From: an uncultured Psychroserpens sp.
GTDB taxonomy: Bacteria; Bacteroidota; Bacteroidia; Flavobacteriales; Flavobacteriaceae
Direction: 5' to 3'
Assembly (NCBI RefSeq): GCF_947503375.1
Contig: NZ_CANNDQ010000004.1
Coordinates: 124,001 to 188,000 of the forward strand
Length of the DNA stretch: 64,000 nt
In this document: piece after piece, positions 1 to 9,264 of the stretch
Layout: every line of letters begins with the position of its first letter
How positions within the stretch are numbered: position 1 is the stretch's first letter
Program-made: the position numbers and the translations under genes
The notes under the pieces: generated by a model
What the model was told of the DNA's origin: nothing
The model's input: the letters and a program-made list of their open reading frames with translations, nothing else
Database searches by the model: none

Positions 1-93
1 GAGATTTTAGAGTGATGTTTTAACATAAATCCAACATAAATTTCAGACAATTTTCAATATCTTCAGCCTCACTAAAACTAATACAATTATATA

Positions 94-2247
94 ATGATTT
101 TAAAATCAATTAAAGCTGTATGCATATGCAGTATTATCCTTCTTACAGGTTGTAAGAAAGACGAAAAAAAAGAAGACCCAATTGCCATGAGCGATAATGT
201 ATTATTACAAGAATGGACAGGCCCTTATCAAGGTGTTCCTGCTTTTGACAAAATGGATGTTGCTGATATAAAAGAAGCTGTATTAAAAGGAATGGAACTT
301 GGATTAGAAGATATTGAAGCCATTGCAAATGCTCCTGAAGCGCCAACATTTGAAAACACCATTGTAGCACTTGAAGCATCTGCCGATGAATTGAATCATG
401 TTTTCACATACTATGGGATACTAAGTAGCAATATGTCTTCACCAGAATTCAGAGAAATTCAAACTGAACTAGCGCCAAAGCTCTCAGAATATAACTCAAA
501 GATTTCTCAAAATACAAAACTTTTTGAACGCATCAAAGCTGTTTATGACGCATCTCAGCAAAAGCCATTACCTTCAGAACAACAACGCGTAGTAGATTTG
601 ACCTATAAAGGTTTTGAAATGAATGGTGCTAACTTAGATGAAGACAAGAAAAAACGTTATGCTGAAATCAATAAAAAATTATCTTCATTATATACAAAAT
701 TTTCAAACAATGTACTTCATGATGAAGAAAACTATGTAACTTATTTAAATGAAGATCAATTAAATGGTTTGTCAGAATCATTTATTAACTCTGCAGCAAA
801 AATTGCTAAAGACAAAGGACAAGAAGGCAAGTATGCTATTACCAATACACGATCATCAATGGATCCGTTCTTAACGTATTCTACTGAGCGTGAATTACGC
901 AAAAAAGTTTGGACTAACTATTATTCTCGTGGAGATAATGGTGATGATTACGATAATAATGCGCTCATAGCAGAAATTTTAAAACTCCGTAAAGAACGTG
1001 TAGGGCTTTTGGGTTATAATAATTATGCTGAATGGCGCTTGCAAGATCGCATGGCTAAAACACCAAAAAATGCAATGAACCTAATGATGGCCGTTTGGCC
1101 TGCTGCAATAGCCAGAGTAGAAGAAGAAGTTGCAGACATGCAAGCCATTGCTGATGCTAATGGAGATAATATTACAATTGAACCTTGGGATTATAGATTC
1201 TATGCCGAAAAAGTACGTAAGAAAAAATACGATCTAGATAGTGATGAAGTTAAACAATATTTACAATTAGATAAACTAACTGAAGCTTTGTTCTACACTG
1301 CTGGACGTTTATTCAACTATAAGTTTACTCCTGTTGAAGAAGGTAAAGTTCCTGTATTTCATGAAGATGTGAAAGTTTGGGAAGTTACAGATAAAGACTC
1401 TGGCAAACATATTGGTCTATGGTATCTCGATCCATTTGCACGTGAAGGTAAACGTTCAGGAGCTTGGGCAACGACATACAGAAGCTATACCTCTTACCAA
1501 GGTGAGACCAATGTATTAGCATCAAACAATTCAAATTTTGTAAAGCCAGCACCAGGTGAAGCTGTATTAGTGTCTTGGGATGATGCAGAAACATTTTTTC
1601 ATGAATTTGGTCATGCGCTACACTTTTTCTCAAGTAATGTGGCCTATCCAACATTAAATGGTGGTGTTAGAGATTATACTGAATTTCAATCGCAACTTTT
1701 AGAGCGATGGTTATCTACAGATGAAGTTATTAATCAATTCTTAGTACATCACAAAACTGGCGAACCTATACCTGCTGATCTGGTTGAAAAAATCAAAAAA
1801 GCTTCAACCTTTAATCAAGGCTTTGGTACTACCGAGTACCTAGCATCGGCTCTTATCGATATGAAGCTTCATTTGGCAGATCCAACTAATATTGATATTG
1901 ATCAGTTTGAACGTGAAACATTAACAGAACTAAACATGCCTGAAGAATTGCCAATGCGTCATAGAACACCGCATTTTGGTCACGTATTCTCAGGTGAAGG
2001 TTATGCAACTGCATATTATGGTTATATGTGGGCAGATGTGTTAACTAGTGATGCCGCAGAAGCTTTTAAAGAATCACCTGGAGGTTTCTATGATGCAGAG
2101 GTAGCAGATAAACTTGTAAAGTATTTATTTGCTCCTAGAAATGCAATGGATCCTGCTGAAGCTTATCGCCTTTTCAGAGGTCGTGATGCAAAAATTGAAG
2201 CATTGATGCGTGATAGAGGGTTTCCAGTACCAACAACAACAAAGTAA
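94..2247 (+). CDS. M3 family metallopeptidase, lipoprotein (oligopeptidase/peptidyl-dipeptidase type)
   Basis: This is a zinc metallopeptidase of the thimet oligopeptidase/Dcp family, which cleaves oligopeptides. The N-terminus is a lipoprotein signal ending in the lipobox LLTGC, followed by a Lys/Glu/Asp-rich linker, so the enzyme is expected to be anchored in the envelope. The zinc motif HEFGH is at about residues 503-507, and a DYTEFQSQ stretch about 35 residues later supplies the third (Glu) ligand typical of M3. At 717 residues the length is normal for bacterial Dcp. It is a single gene followed by a hairpin. Family assignment is secure; whether it acts as a peptidyl-dipeptidase or an endopeptidase cannot be told from the sequence. 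Confidence 0.95.
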   Translation: MILKSIKAVCICSIILLTGCKKDEKKEDPIAMSDNVLLQEWTGPYQGVPAFDKMDVADIKEAVLKGMELGLEDIEAIANAPEAPTFENTIVALEASADELNHVFTYYGILSSNMSSPEFREIQTELAPKLSEYNSKISQNTKLFERIKAVYDASQQKPLPSEQQRVVDLTYKGFEMNGANLDEDKKKRYAEINKKLSSLYTKFSNNVLHDEENYVTYLNEDQLNGLSESFINSAAKIAKDKGQEGKYAITNTRSSMDPFLTYSTERELRKKVWTNYYSRGDNGDDYDNNALIAEILKLRKERVGLLGYNNYAEWRLQDRMAKTPKNAMNLMMAVWPAAIARVEEEVADMQAIADANGDNITIEPWDYRFYAEKVRKKKYDLDSDEVKQYLQLDKLTEALFYTAGRLFNYKFTPVEEGKVPVFHEDVKVWEVTDKDSGKHIGLWYLDPFAREGKRSGAWATTYRSYTSYQGETNVLASNNSNFVKPAPGEAVLVSWDDAETFFHEFGHALHFFSSNVAYPTLNGGVRDYTEFQSQLLERWLSTDEVINQFLVHHKTGEPIPADLVEKIKKASTFNQGFGTTEYLASALIDMKLHLADPTNIDIDQFERETLTELNMPEELPMRHRTPHFGHVFSGEGYATAYYGYMWADVLTSDAAEAFKESPGGFYDAEVADKLVKYLFAPRNAMDPAEAYRLFRGRDAKIEALMRDRGFPVPTTTK

Positions 2248-2253
2248 ACTATA

Positions 2254-2289
2254 TGTACACCCATAAACCTGAATGTTTATGGGTGTACA
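2254..2289. terminator. 15-bp perfect hairpin between the M3 peptidase and the next gene
   Basis: GTGTACACCCATAAAC-type arms form a 15-bp perfect inverted repeat (2254-2268 with 2275-2289, 6-nt loop), starting 6 bases after the upstream stop codon. There is no T-run, so it is either an untailed terminator or an mRNA-stability or processing hairpin. The next ATG upstream of the following gene (2273) lies inside this structure, which argues against that start. Confidence 0.6.
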
Positions 2290-2308
2290 CATTGCTACAG
2301 ATAAGTGT

Positions 2309-3991
2309 TTGAAAAAGTTCTTGTTCATAATAAGTATCATAGCCTTTGGCTGTTCTAAATCTGAACAATCGAGTCAAAAAATCATCATCATTCACTCTAG
2401 AGGCATTCCTTACACAAGCTTGATAACTTATTTAGATTCTGTAGAATCGAATGGTTTTTTCAAACAAAAATACAACGAAGGTCTAATTAAAAAACTCACA
2501 CCCATTACTAATGCGGTAACCATTTCTAACATTGCTACATTTGAAACAGGCGAATTCCCTAATGTACATGGTATTATTGGACATTCCTTTGCAGTAAAAA
2601 CAGATAGTTCTCATAAGAAAGTTAATGGATTCTCACTTCCTTTTGGTTCTCAAACATTTATAGAGAGTGCCAATAATGATGATAAAAAGATACTAAACCT
2701 AGGAGCCTTAGTATTTCATCATAACAACGATAATAATAACAACACACATTGTATTGCACAAGGCAAAAAAATCAATGGCTCAAGTTTTTTACAACTTACT
2801 CCATATCAAAAAAATAGTGACACCACTATAATTAAATATAATACCCTCAAAGAGAACTCAAAATTCTCATCGAATGATCATCGTCTAGATTCATTATTTG
2901 TATATATGATATCCAAAAAAACAAATACAAATGAACTGATTATAGATAATGATTATAATTTTAATAACGGAATTATTGGAAAATTAAGAAAAGAAAATTG
3001 GTTAGAAGTTGAAACTAAAAATGCTAACGCTTTGAATGAATCTTTTAGATTCAAATGGTTGGAATGTTCGTCTGACACTTTACAATTATATGTAAGAGGA
3101 ACGTATAAAAATAGAGGTTATCCTTATGACTTTTTAAAACTTATTGATGAAAACGTAAGCACTTCCAAAGGATGGCCAAACATATCATTATATTCAGATA
3201 GCAAAATAACAGACCTCACTCTAATTGACGAAATAAATACAGAAACTGATTTTATTATGAATAGCTTCTCATTTTCTGCAAAAAACAATAACTATGACCT
3301 TATAGTGATAGACTACCCTCTAATAGATAGATACAACCATGCCTTTCTTCAATTAAAAAAATCATCGACTAAAACAAAACAGCAATATGCTAATGCTTAT
3401 AAACGTATGGATGAAGATTTTAAAAAAATTGAAAACTATGCCAAGAAAAATAATTATGAGCTTATAATTACTTCAGGTCATGGGTTTTCTCCAGTTCACA
3501 CATCGATAGATATAGACAATCTACTTATTTCGCATAAAATTAATATTGACAAAACTTCAAATGACTGGAAAGTTATGGTCGTACCAGGTAAGGTCTCTGC
3601 TCATGTTTATATTAATCCGGAACTTGATGATGTCAAGAAGAGACGTCTATTAAAACAAATTAAGGCTGTCTTTGAAAACCTATATCATCCTGAACATAAA
3701 ATGTATGTTATAGACGATATCTATGAAAAAAGCGAGTTGGATAAGATTAATCTAGACCATGAAAACTCAGGAGATCTATTTGTACTACTAAAACCTGGAT
3801 TTGTATTTGAAAAGCAAAAAATTAAAGAGAATACTATTTTTGGCACTCCAACATTTAAAGGAGAACATGGATATGCTTTGAAGCATGACGACTCATTTGG
3901 GATCTTAATTTCGAATGAGCAGTGTAATCCATGTTTAAGTAGTGACATAGCTAATATTGTGACACAAAAACTTAAATTGACCAACAAATAA
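2309..3991 (+). CDS. Alkaline phosphatase superfamily lipoprotein (type I phosphodiesterase/nucleotide pyrophosphatase-like)
   Basis: The protein looks like a member of the type I phosphodiesterase/nucleotide pyrophosphatase branch of the alkaline phosphatase superfamily, acting on phosphoesters outside the cytoplasm. After a lipoprotein signal (lipobox AFGC) comes a nucleophile-like region (VTISNIATFETGEFPNVHG), then a DYPLIDRYNH segment, SGHGF and a late GEHGY. These are the usual Asp/His metal-ligand blocks in order. I chose TTG at 2309, which gives a clean short signal peptide. The in-frame ATG at 2273 would add 12 residues encoded inside a strong hairpin. Substrate is unknown; AP-superfamily membership is fairly sure, the subfamily less so. 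Confidence 0.72.
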   Translation: MKKFLFIISIIAFGCSKSEQSSQKIIIIHSRGIPYTSLITYLDSVESNGFFKQKYNEGLIKKLTPITNAVTISNIATFETGEFPNVHGIIGHSFAVKTDSSHKKVNGFSLPFGSQTFIESANNDDKKILNLGALVFHHNNDNNNNTHCIAQGKKINGSSFLQLTPYQKNSDTTIIKYNTLKENSKFSSNDHRLDSLFVYMISKKTNTNELIIDNDYNFNNGIIGKLRKENWLEVETKNANALNESFRFKWLECSSDTLQLYVRGTYKNRGYPYDFLKLIDENVSTSKGWPNISLYSDSKITDLTLIDEINTETDFIMNSFSFSAKNNNYDLIVIDYPLIDRYNHAFLQLKKSSTKTKQQYANAYKRMDEDFKKIENYAKKNNYELIITSGHGFSPVHTSIDIDNLLISHKINIDKTSNDWKVMVVPGKVSAHVYINPELDDVKKRRLLKQIKAVFENLYHPEHKMYVIDDIYEKSELDKINLDHENSGDLFVLLKPGFVFEKQKIKENTIFGTPTFKGEHGYALKHDDSFGILISNEQCNPCLSSDIANIVTQKLKLTNK

Positions 3992-4043
3992 TAGCAAACC
4001 TAATAAGCAACAACCGAAATAAAACCATCTATTTTCATACTAA

Positions 4044-4658
4044 TTAAGACTTTTCATCTTTATATAAACTAGGTAAGCTTATTTTAAACTTTACAGCTAA
4101 TAATCGAACTGCAATAACGATTAGTGCAGCTATAACAAAAATAAAATTAACATCGGCAATAAGTTCGCGTAGCAAGAAATAGGTAAATCCTCCCAAAATA
4201 CATGGTGTTGCATAAATTTCTTTTCTAAAAATTACAGGAATCTCATTACAAAGAATATCTCTAATTACACCTCCAAAACAGGCCGTCATCGTACCTAAAG
4301 CTATACAAATTATGGGATGTAAACCAGCTACAATACCTGTTTCAATTCCAGCTACAGTATACAAACCAATTCCAATGGTGTCAAACAAAAAAAGTGATTT
4401 ACGTAGATAGTTAATTTTTTTCCGAAGTAATACAGCAAAAACAGCAGATGCAACAATAACATAAACATAGGTCATGTTGGTCATCCAAGACACTGGTTCT
4501 ATACCTATTAGCACATCTCGCAGTGAACCACCTCCAACGGCAGTAACGAAAGCAATAATAAGTACACCAAAAGGGTCCATTTTCTTATCTAGAGCCACCA
4601 AAACCCCCGAAATTGCAAAAGCAATTGTACCTAGAATGTCTATAATTTGAAAAAACAT
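4044..4658 (-). CDS. TRIC/UPF0126-type membrane channel (YicG-like, two glycine-transporter domains)
   Basis: A 204-residue integral membrane protein with about seven hydrophobic helices. It is built of two similar halves, each with the G-G-x-x-R-D signature (GGGSLRDVL near residue 43 and FGGVIRDIL near residue 130), which is diagnostic of the UPF0126/TRIC cation-channel family. Its start codon overlaps the stop of the upstream RDD gene as TAATG, so the two are translationally coupled. Family known to be trimeric cation channels in some bacteria; glycine transport has also been proposed. The transported ion here is not predictable. Confidence 0.88.
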   Translation of the reverse strand: MFFQIIDILGTIAFAISGVLVALDKKMDPFGVLIIAFVTAVGGGSLRDVLIGIEPVSWMTNMTYVYVIVASAVFAVLLRKKINYLRKSLFLFDTIGIGLYTVAGIETGIVAGLHPIICIALGTMTACFGGVIRDILCNEIPVIFRKEIYATPCILGGFTYFLLRELIADVNFIFVIAALIVIAVRLLAVKFKISLPSLYKDEKS

Positions 4659-5374
4659 TACATCTTTTGGGTATAATAGTTATAATCCTTAATAACTGTA
4701 TCAACAAAATCAATTGGTTTCTGTTTAGTTTCTATTTGCATTACATCTACAATTTTATTGTGTAAAGATAGAATGATATTATGCTGACTTTTAAATCTCG
4801 CTTCATCATAAAGCGTTTTAATTAACTGCATTTCCTCATCCTTGAACAATGTGACTTGGCTATAAGTAGGCACATAACCTTCTGGTACTTCTTTTAATAT
4901 TGTGTCTTTTATTGTAATTCTTGTTTTCTCACTAATAACAGTAGTACCTGCAGCAATATCACCAATACGTTGCCCATTACCTCGAATTAAAATGCTCAAA
5001 ACTGCCAAACCACCACTTGTAAGAGAAACATCTACGATTCTTAAAATCCATCTTACAAAATAATTACCGAAACCAGGTTTAGAACCATCCATTTTCACTA
5101 CTCTAGTCTTCATTGCATATTTACCAATAGTCTTGCCGTTCCAGAAGGTTTCTAATAGTACGTAATACAAAAAAGCTGGTAAAGATAGTAGTAAGTATAT
5201 TGCCCATTGATCTCCTAAATCAAGATCAAGTGCAGCCAGAACCATAATCATGGCAATTAAATAGACTATTATCACCAGACTATCAATCAAGTAACCTAAC
5301 ATGCGATCGCCAAGATTAGCAACATTTTGTTGAATACCTACATTTTGAGCGGTTTCTATTTGAAATTCTTCCAT
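4658..5374 (-). CDS. RDD family membrane protein
   Basis: RDD-domain protein of 238 residues. The RDD core (NLGDRMLGYLIDSLVII near the N-terminus, KTIGKYAMKTRVV in the middle, GQRIGDIAAGT later) carries the conserved Arg/Asp positions and three hydrophobic segments. The C-terminal third is soluble and charged. It is the first gene of a leftward pair with the TRIC-like channel and lies back to back with the SpoIIM gene, with only about 35 bases between start codons. RDD and SpoIIM-type proteins recur beside MoxR/DUF58 clusters in Bacteroidota, which fits this context. Molecular function is unknown. Confidence 0.9.
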   Translation of the reverse strand: MEEFQIETAQNVGIQQNVANLGDRMLGYLIDSLVIIVYLIAMIMVLAALDLDLGDQWAIYLLLSLPAFLYYVLLETFWNGKTIGKYAMKTRVVKMDGSKPGFGNYFVRWILRIVDVSLTSGGLAVLSILIRGNGQRIGDIAAGTTVISEKTRITIKDTILKEVPEGYVPTYSQVTLFKDEEMQLIKTLYDEARFKSQHNIILSLHNKIVDVMQIETKQKPIDFVDTVIKDYNYYTQKM

Positions 5375-5408
5375 ATTTTCTTTTCTTTGGTAGCAAATTG
5401 GCGTGATA

Positions 5409-6386
5409 ATGCGAGAAGCTGCTTTCGTAAAGCAAAATAAAGATAAATGGTTAAGATTTGAAAGCGTTCTTTCAAATAATAATTCAATTGATCCTGATGA
5501 GCTTTCTGACCTCTACATAGAAATTACAGATCATCTCAGTTATGCCAAAACCTTTTATCAAAATAGTAATACAGAACGGTATTTAAATCAAATTGCTTCA
5601 CAAGCGCATCAAAAAATTTATAAAACTAAAAAAGTACCCAAAAATAGACTTATCTCGTTTTTTAAGACCGAATTTCCACTCATGTTCTATCAACACCAAC
5701 GAGAATTATTAGTTTCATTTATAGTTTTTGTATTGTTTAGCATAGTGGGTGCCTATTCTGCAGCGACAGATGGTGATTTCGTACGTTCAATATTAGGTGA
5801 TAGCTATGTGAATATGACCTTGAAAAACATTGAAAATAATGATCCAATGGGTGTCTATAAAAAAATGGGTGAGTTTAATATGACGCTAGGTATTACTATC
5901 AACAACATTAAAGTAGCATTAATGGCATTTGGTTATGGTATAATGGCAGGAATTGGCACACTATATATCATGATGAGTAATGGCATTATGCTAGGCAGCT
6001 TTCAATACTTTTTCTATGAGAAAGGACTATTGTGGGAATCGGTTAGAACCATTTGGATTCATGGTACTTTTGAAATTTCAGTAATTATTATTGCAGGATG
6101 CTCTGGTTTGGTTCTTGGCAACGGCATGCTCTTTACAGGAACTTATACACGTGTAGAAGCTTTTACACGTGGTGTTGTTAATGGGTTAAAAATATTAATA
6201 AGTACAATCCCTTTTTTCATTGTAGCTGGATTTTTAGAAGGCTATGTGACAAGACATACAGAAATGCCAGATTGGTTGGCCATATTGATTATTGGTGGAT
6301 CACTATCTATTATCATTTTTTATTACGTAATCTATCCAAGGCAGCTCTATAGAAAGTCTCAACTAAAAAAGAAACTAAGCAATTAA
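5409..6386 (+). CDS. SpoIIM-family (DUF95) integral membrane protein
   Basis: Stage II sporulation protein M-like membrane protein of about 325 residues. The soluble helical N-terminus (MREAAFVKQNKDKW) is followed by five or six membrane helices. The organism is not a sporulator; in this phylum SpoIIM-type proteins belong to the MoxR/DUF58 cluster, probably as membrane scaffolds. The start is set at ATG 5409. A GTG two codons earlier (5403) is in frame but the usual family N-terminus begins at MREAAF. It is the first gene of a six-gene rightward operon with very tight spacing. Confidence 0.88.
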   Translation: MREAAFVKQNKDKWLRFESVLSNNNSIDPDELSDLYIEITDHLSYAKTFYQNSNTERYLNQIASQAHQKIYKTKKVPKNRLISFFKTEFPLMFYQHQRELLVSFIVFVLFSIVGAYSAATDGDFVRSILGDSYVNMTLKNIENNDPMGVYKKMGEFNMTLGITINNIKVALMAFGYGIMAGIGTLYIMMSNGIMLGSFQYFFYEKGLLWESVRTIWIHGTFEISVIIIAGCSGLVLGNGMLFTGTYTRVEAFTRGVVNGLKILISTIPFFIVAGFLEGYVTRHTEMPDWLAILIIGGSLSIIIFYYVIYPRQLYRKSQLKKKLSN

Positions 6387-6400
6387 CTTAAAAATAAATA

Positions 6401-7276
6401 ATGAAAACCTATATAGAATTAAAAAAGCAACGAGAATTTGGAGAAATTTTAGCCGATACATTTGCATTCATAAGAAATGAATTTAGACCTTTCTTAGGAG
6501 CCATAGCTAAAATTGCTGGTCCTTACATTGCTTTGTTTATCATTGGACTTATATTTTACATATATATAATTGGTGATCAATTCAATTTTGATTTTATTAA
6601 CTCTACTGAAATTTACTCAGACCCATTAAAAATGATTTTAGCCTATATAGTTTATATTGTAACTGCTACTCTAGCTTATGTTTTTACGACCTCAACAGCA
6701 TTACATTACATTAAATCTTATGTTGACCATAAAGGCAACCCAAATATTGACGAAGTGAAGCAAAATGTAAATAACACATTTTGGGGATTCTTAGGTTTGT
6801 CTATACTCAAAGGACTAACTGTAGGTTTTGCAGCTGTGCTATGTTGTATCCCTGTTTTTTATGTTATAGTTCCAATGTCAGTCGTATTTCCTATAATGGT
6901 TTATAAAAATATGAATGCTACTGATGCCTATAGTTATAGTTATAGTCTGATTAAAGATGAATTTTGGATCACTTTAGCTACCGTAATTGTACTTATAATT
7001 ATAATGTATGTACTATCTATGGTATTTGCCATTCCAACTGTAATATATACTTGGGCAAAAATGGGAGTTTTTGGTAATGAAATAGACCCTGGGAATCTTG
7101 ACACACTCGTAGATCCTGTATACATTGCTTTAAACGTCTTGAGCTCATTTATTCAATATGCCCTTAATTTAATTGTTGTAATAGGTTCTGCCTTCATTTA
7201 TTTTAATTTGAATGAACGAAAAAACTTCTCAGGCACTTTAGAACGAATTGAATCATTAGGAAAAATTGAGCATTAA
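6401..7276 (+). CDS. Multi-pass membrane protein of the MoxR/DUF58 cluster, function unknown
   Basis: A 291-residue protein with about six hydrophobic segments (near residues 40-65, 85-110, 130-160, 180-205 and 240-270) and short charged ends. I recognise no enzymatic motif. It lies 14 bases after the SpoIIM gene and directly abuts the DUF4129 gene (stop TAA immediately followed by ATG). That placement makes it a fixed member of the operon, and it may form a membrane complex with its neighbours. A glycerophosphodiester phosphodiesterase membrane-domain-like fold is possible but not demonstrable here. Confidence 0.8.
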   Translation: MKTYIELKKQREFGEILADTFAFIRNEFRPFLGAIAKIAGPYIALFIIGLIFYIYIIGDQFNFDFINSTEIYSDPLKMILAYIVYIVTATLAYVFTTSTALHYIKSYVDHKGNPNIDEVKQNVNNTFWGFLGLSILKGLTVGFAAVLCCIPVFYVIVPMSVVFPIMVYKNMNATDAYSYSYSLIKDEFWITLATVIVLIIIMYVLSMVFAIPTVIYTWAKMGVFGNEIDPGNLDTLVDPVYIALNVLSSFIQYALNLIVVIGSAFIYFNLNERKNFSGTLERIESLGKIEH

Positions 7277-8023
7277 ATGCAGTACATTAAGATTGTTTTC
7301 TGCTTATTTTTTCTCTCTAGCATTAGCTTTGCTCAGGAAGACTCTAACGAAATAAATTATGAAGACTCTAAGCTAGAAATCAGAGATATTTCTGAAGATG
7401 ATCTTAAAGAATATAAAAATGATGATGCTTTTAATTATGAAGAAGTTGAAGCAGAAGAAAATTTTTTAGTTCGTGCTTTTTACACATTTATAGATTGGAT
7501 CGCAAATATAATACGCAAAATAGTTGAAGCTATTTTTGGTGTTGGAAGAGCAGACGGTTTACTGTATTTTATTTTTAATGTATTGCCTTATGTAATTCTG
7601 GGAATATTAATATTCTTTTTAATTCGTTTCTTCTTAAAAGTAAATTCAAAAACACTAATTACAGGTAAGCAGGATAATGCTAGCTTTCAATTTACTGAAG
7701 ATGAACAAATTATTAAAAATGAAGACATCAATGCATTGATCAACAATGCTATATCACAAAAGAATTACAGATTAGCAATTAGATACTATTACCTGCTATC
7801 GCTTAAGTTCCTAACTGAAAAACAAATTATTACATGGCAACAACAAAAAACTAACGAAGATTACATTACCGAAATTGAATCTAAGACTATCAAAGATAGT
7901 TTCAAATCAATAACACGAATATATGATTATGTTTGGTATGGCGAATTTGATGTTGATGAACTACGATTTGAAAGTTTAAAAACACCTTTTGAAACGTTAA
8001 ATACCACAATAAAAAATAAGTGA
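7277..8023 (+). CDS. DUF4129 domain membrane protein with signal peptide
   Basis: The 248-residue product starts with a cleavable signal peptide (ending near SFAQ), continues through an acidic periplasmic stretch, one membrane helix near residues 100-120, and a cytoplasmic DUF4129 domain. The hallmark of that domain is the segment INNAISQKNYRLAIRYYYLL followed by ITWQQQKTNEDY. DUF4129 proteins accompany MoxR ATPases and DUF58 proteins. The start directly abuts the preceding gene and the stop overlaps the next start (GTGA), so translation is coupled through the operon. Confidence 0.88.
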   Translation: MQYIKIVFCLFFLSSISFAQEDSNEINYEDSKLEIRDISEDDLKEYKNDDAFNYEEVEAEENFLVRAFYTFIDWIANIIRKIVEAIFGVGRADGLLYFIFNVLPYVILGILIFFLIRFFLKVNSKTLITGKQDNASFQFTEDEQIIKNEDINALINNAISQKNYRLAIRYYYLLSLKFLTEKQIITWQQQKTNEDYITEIESKTIKDSFKSITRIYDYVWYGEFDVDELRFESLKTPFETLNTTIKNK

Positions 8024-9264
8024 GTAAACGCGTAAAATTTTATATAGCCCTAATTAGTCTTGCCATTCTTGGCATTATCATTATGGAATACTCAAAACCC
8101 AAAGAAGTCAATTGGTTTGAGTCTTACACCAAGCATCATAAAATTCCATATGGTACTTATGTCTTTTATGAACAATTACAACATTTATTTTCAAATGAAA
8201 CTATTAAAGATGTAGAGCAACCACCTTATGTATATCTCAATGATAATCCATTAGTAGAAGGCACATATCTCTTCATAAATAATTCGGTTTTATTTGGTGA
8301 TGCAGAGTTAGATAAGGTTTTAGAATGGACCGCACAGGGCAATACTCTTTTTATAGCTTCAAATGAATTTGATCAAACACTACTAGATACGCTTAATCTA
8401 GAAACAGACCTATTAAGTAAGTTCGAGGTTGAAGGTGACAATTTTCAGTTTCAGCTAAAAAATAATTACCTAGATACGACCACAGTTGACTTTGATAGAG
8501 GAAGCTATGCCAAGTACTTTAATAAAATTGATACACTAAACACTTCTGTAGTTGGAGTGATAAAACATTTTAAGAATGATGTAAATGATGACGAAATTAC
8601 TTTAAAAACCATTGAACCTATTTGTATTATAAAACAACCATTTGAAAATGGTGAGATCATCTTAAGTACATTCCCAGAAGCATTTACCAATTACTTTATA
8701 TTAAACACGCCTAATCAAAATTATACTGCAGGACTAATATCTTACATTGACAATTCCAATTCTGTTTATTTTGATAATTATTATAAATCAGGAAAGGTAT
8801 TTAATGCCTCTCCAATGTATATCCTTCTAAATACCAAAGCGTTAAAATGGGCTTATTATATAATGCTTATAGGTGTAATCATTTACGTTATTTTTGAAGG
8901 AAAACGTAAACAAAGAGCGATACCTATAGTAAAACCTTTGCGAAATCAAACTATAGATTTTACGCGTACTATTGCAAACATGTACTATGAAAAGGGTAAG
9001 CATGATGATATCGCTCGACATAAAATTCAACATTTTTTAGAATATATAAGAACACATTTGCACTTGAACACGAATGTGATCAATGATGACTTCATTAAAA
9101 ACTTAGCCGCTAGAAGCAATAACAGTATTGATGATACTAAGCATCTATTTAAGACCATTGAACAATTTAAAAACAACAAACAACTTAATACGATAGAATT
9201 GGAGCGTTTAAATACGCTTATTGAAACTTTTAAAAGTAATAACACATGGAAGAAAAAGACCTAG
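8020..9264 (+). CDS. DUF4350 domain membrane protein
   Basis: The start is GTG in the overlap GTGA with the DUF4129 stop. The 414-residue protein has an N-terminal membrane helix (IALISLAILGIIIM), a periplasmic alpha/beta DUF4350 domain (YGTYVFYEQL to LVEGTYLFINN and a hydrophobic strand LFIASN), a second membrane helix near residue 280, and a cytoplasmic helical tail containing FTRTIANMYYEKGKHDDIARHKI. The fold resembles glutamine-amidotransferase-like domains, but no catalytic triad is visible. Its stop overlaps the MoxR start by 19 bases. Confidence 0.85.
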   Translation: MSKRVKFYIALISLAILGIIIMEYSKPKEVNWFESYTKHHKIPYGTYVFYEQLQHLFSNETIKDVEQPPYVYLNDNPLVEGTYLFINNSVLFGDAELDKVLEWTAQGNTLFIASNEFDQTLLDTLNLETDLLSKFEVEGDNFQFQLKNNYLDTTTVDFDRGSYAKYFNKIDTLNTSVVGVIKHFKNDVNDDEITLKTIEPICIIKQPFENGEIILSTFPEAFTNYFILNTPNQNYTAGLISYIDNSNSVYFDNYYKSGKVFNASPMYILLNTKALKWAYYIMLIGVIIYVIFEGKRKQRAIPIVKPLRNQTIDFTRTIANMYYEKGKHDDIARHKIQHFLEYIRTHLHLNTNVINDDFIKNLAARSNNSIDDTKHLFKTIEQFKNNKQLNTIELERLNTLIETFKSNNTWKKKT

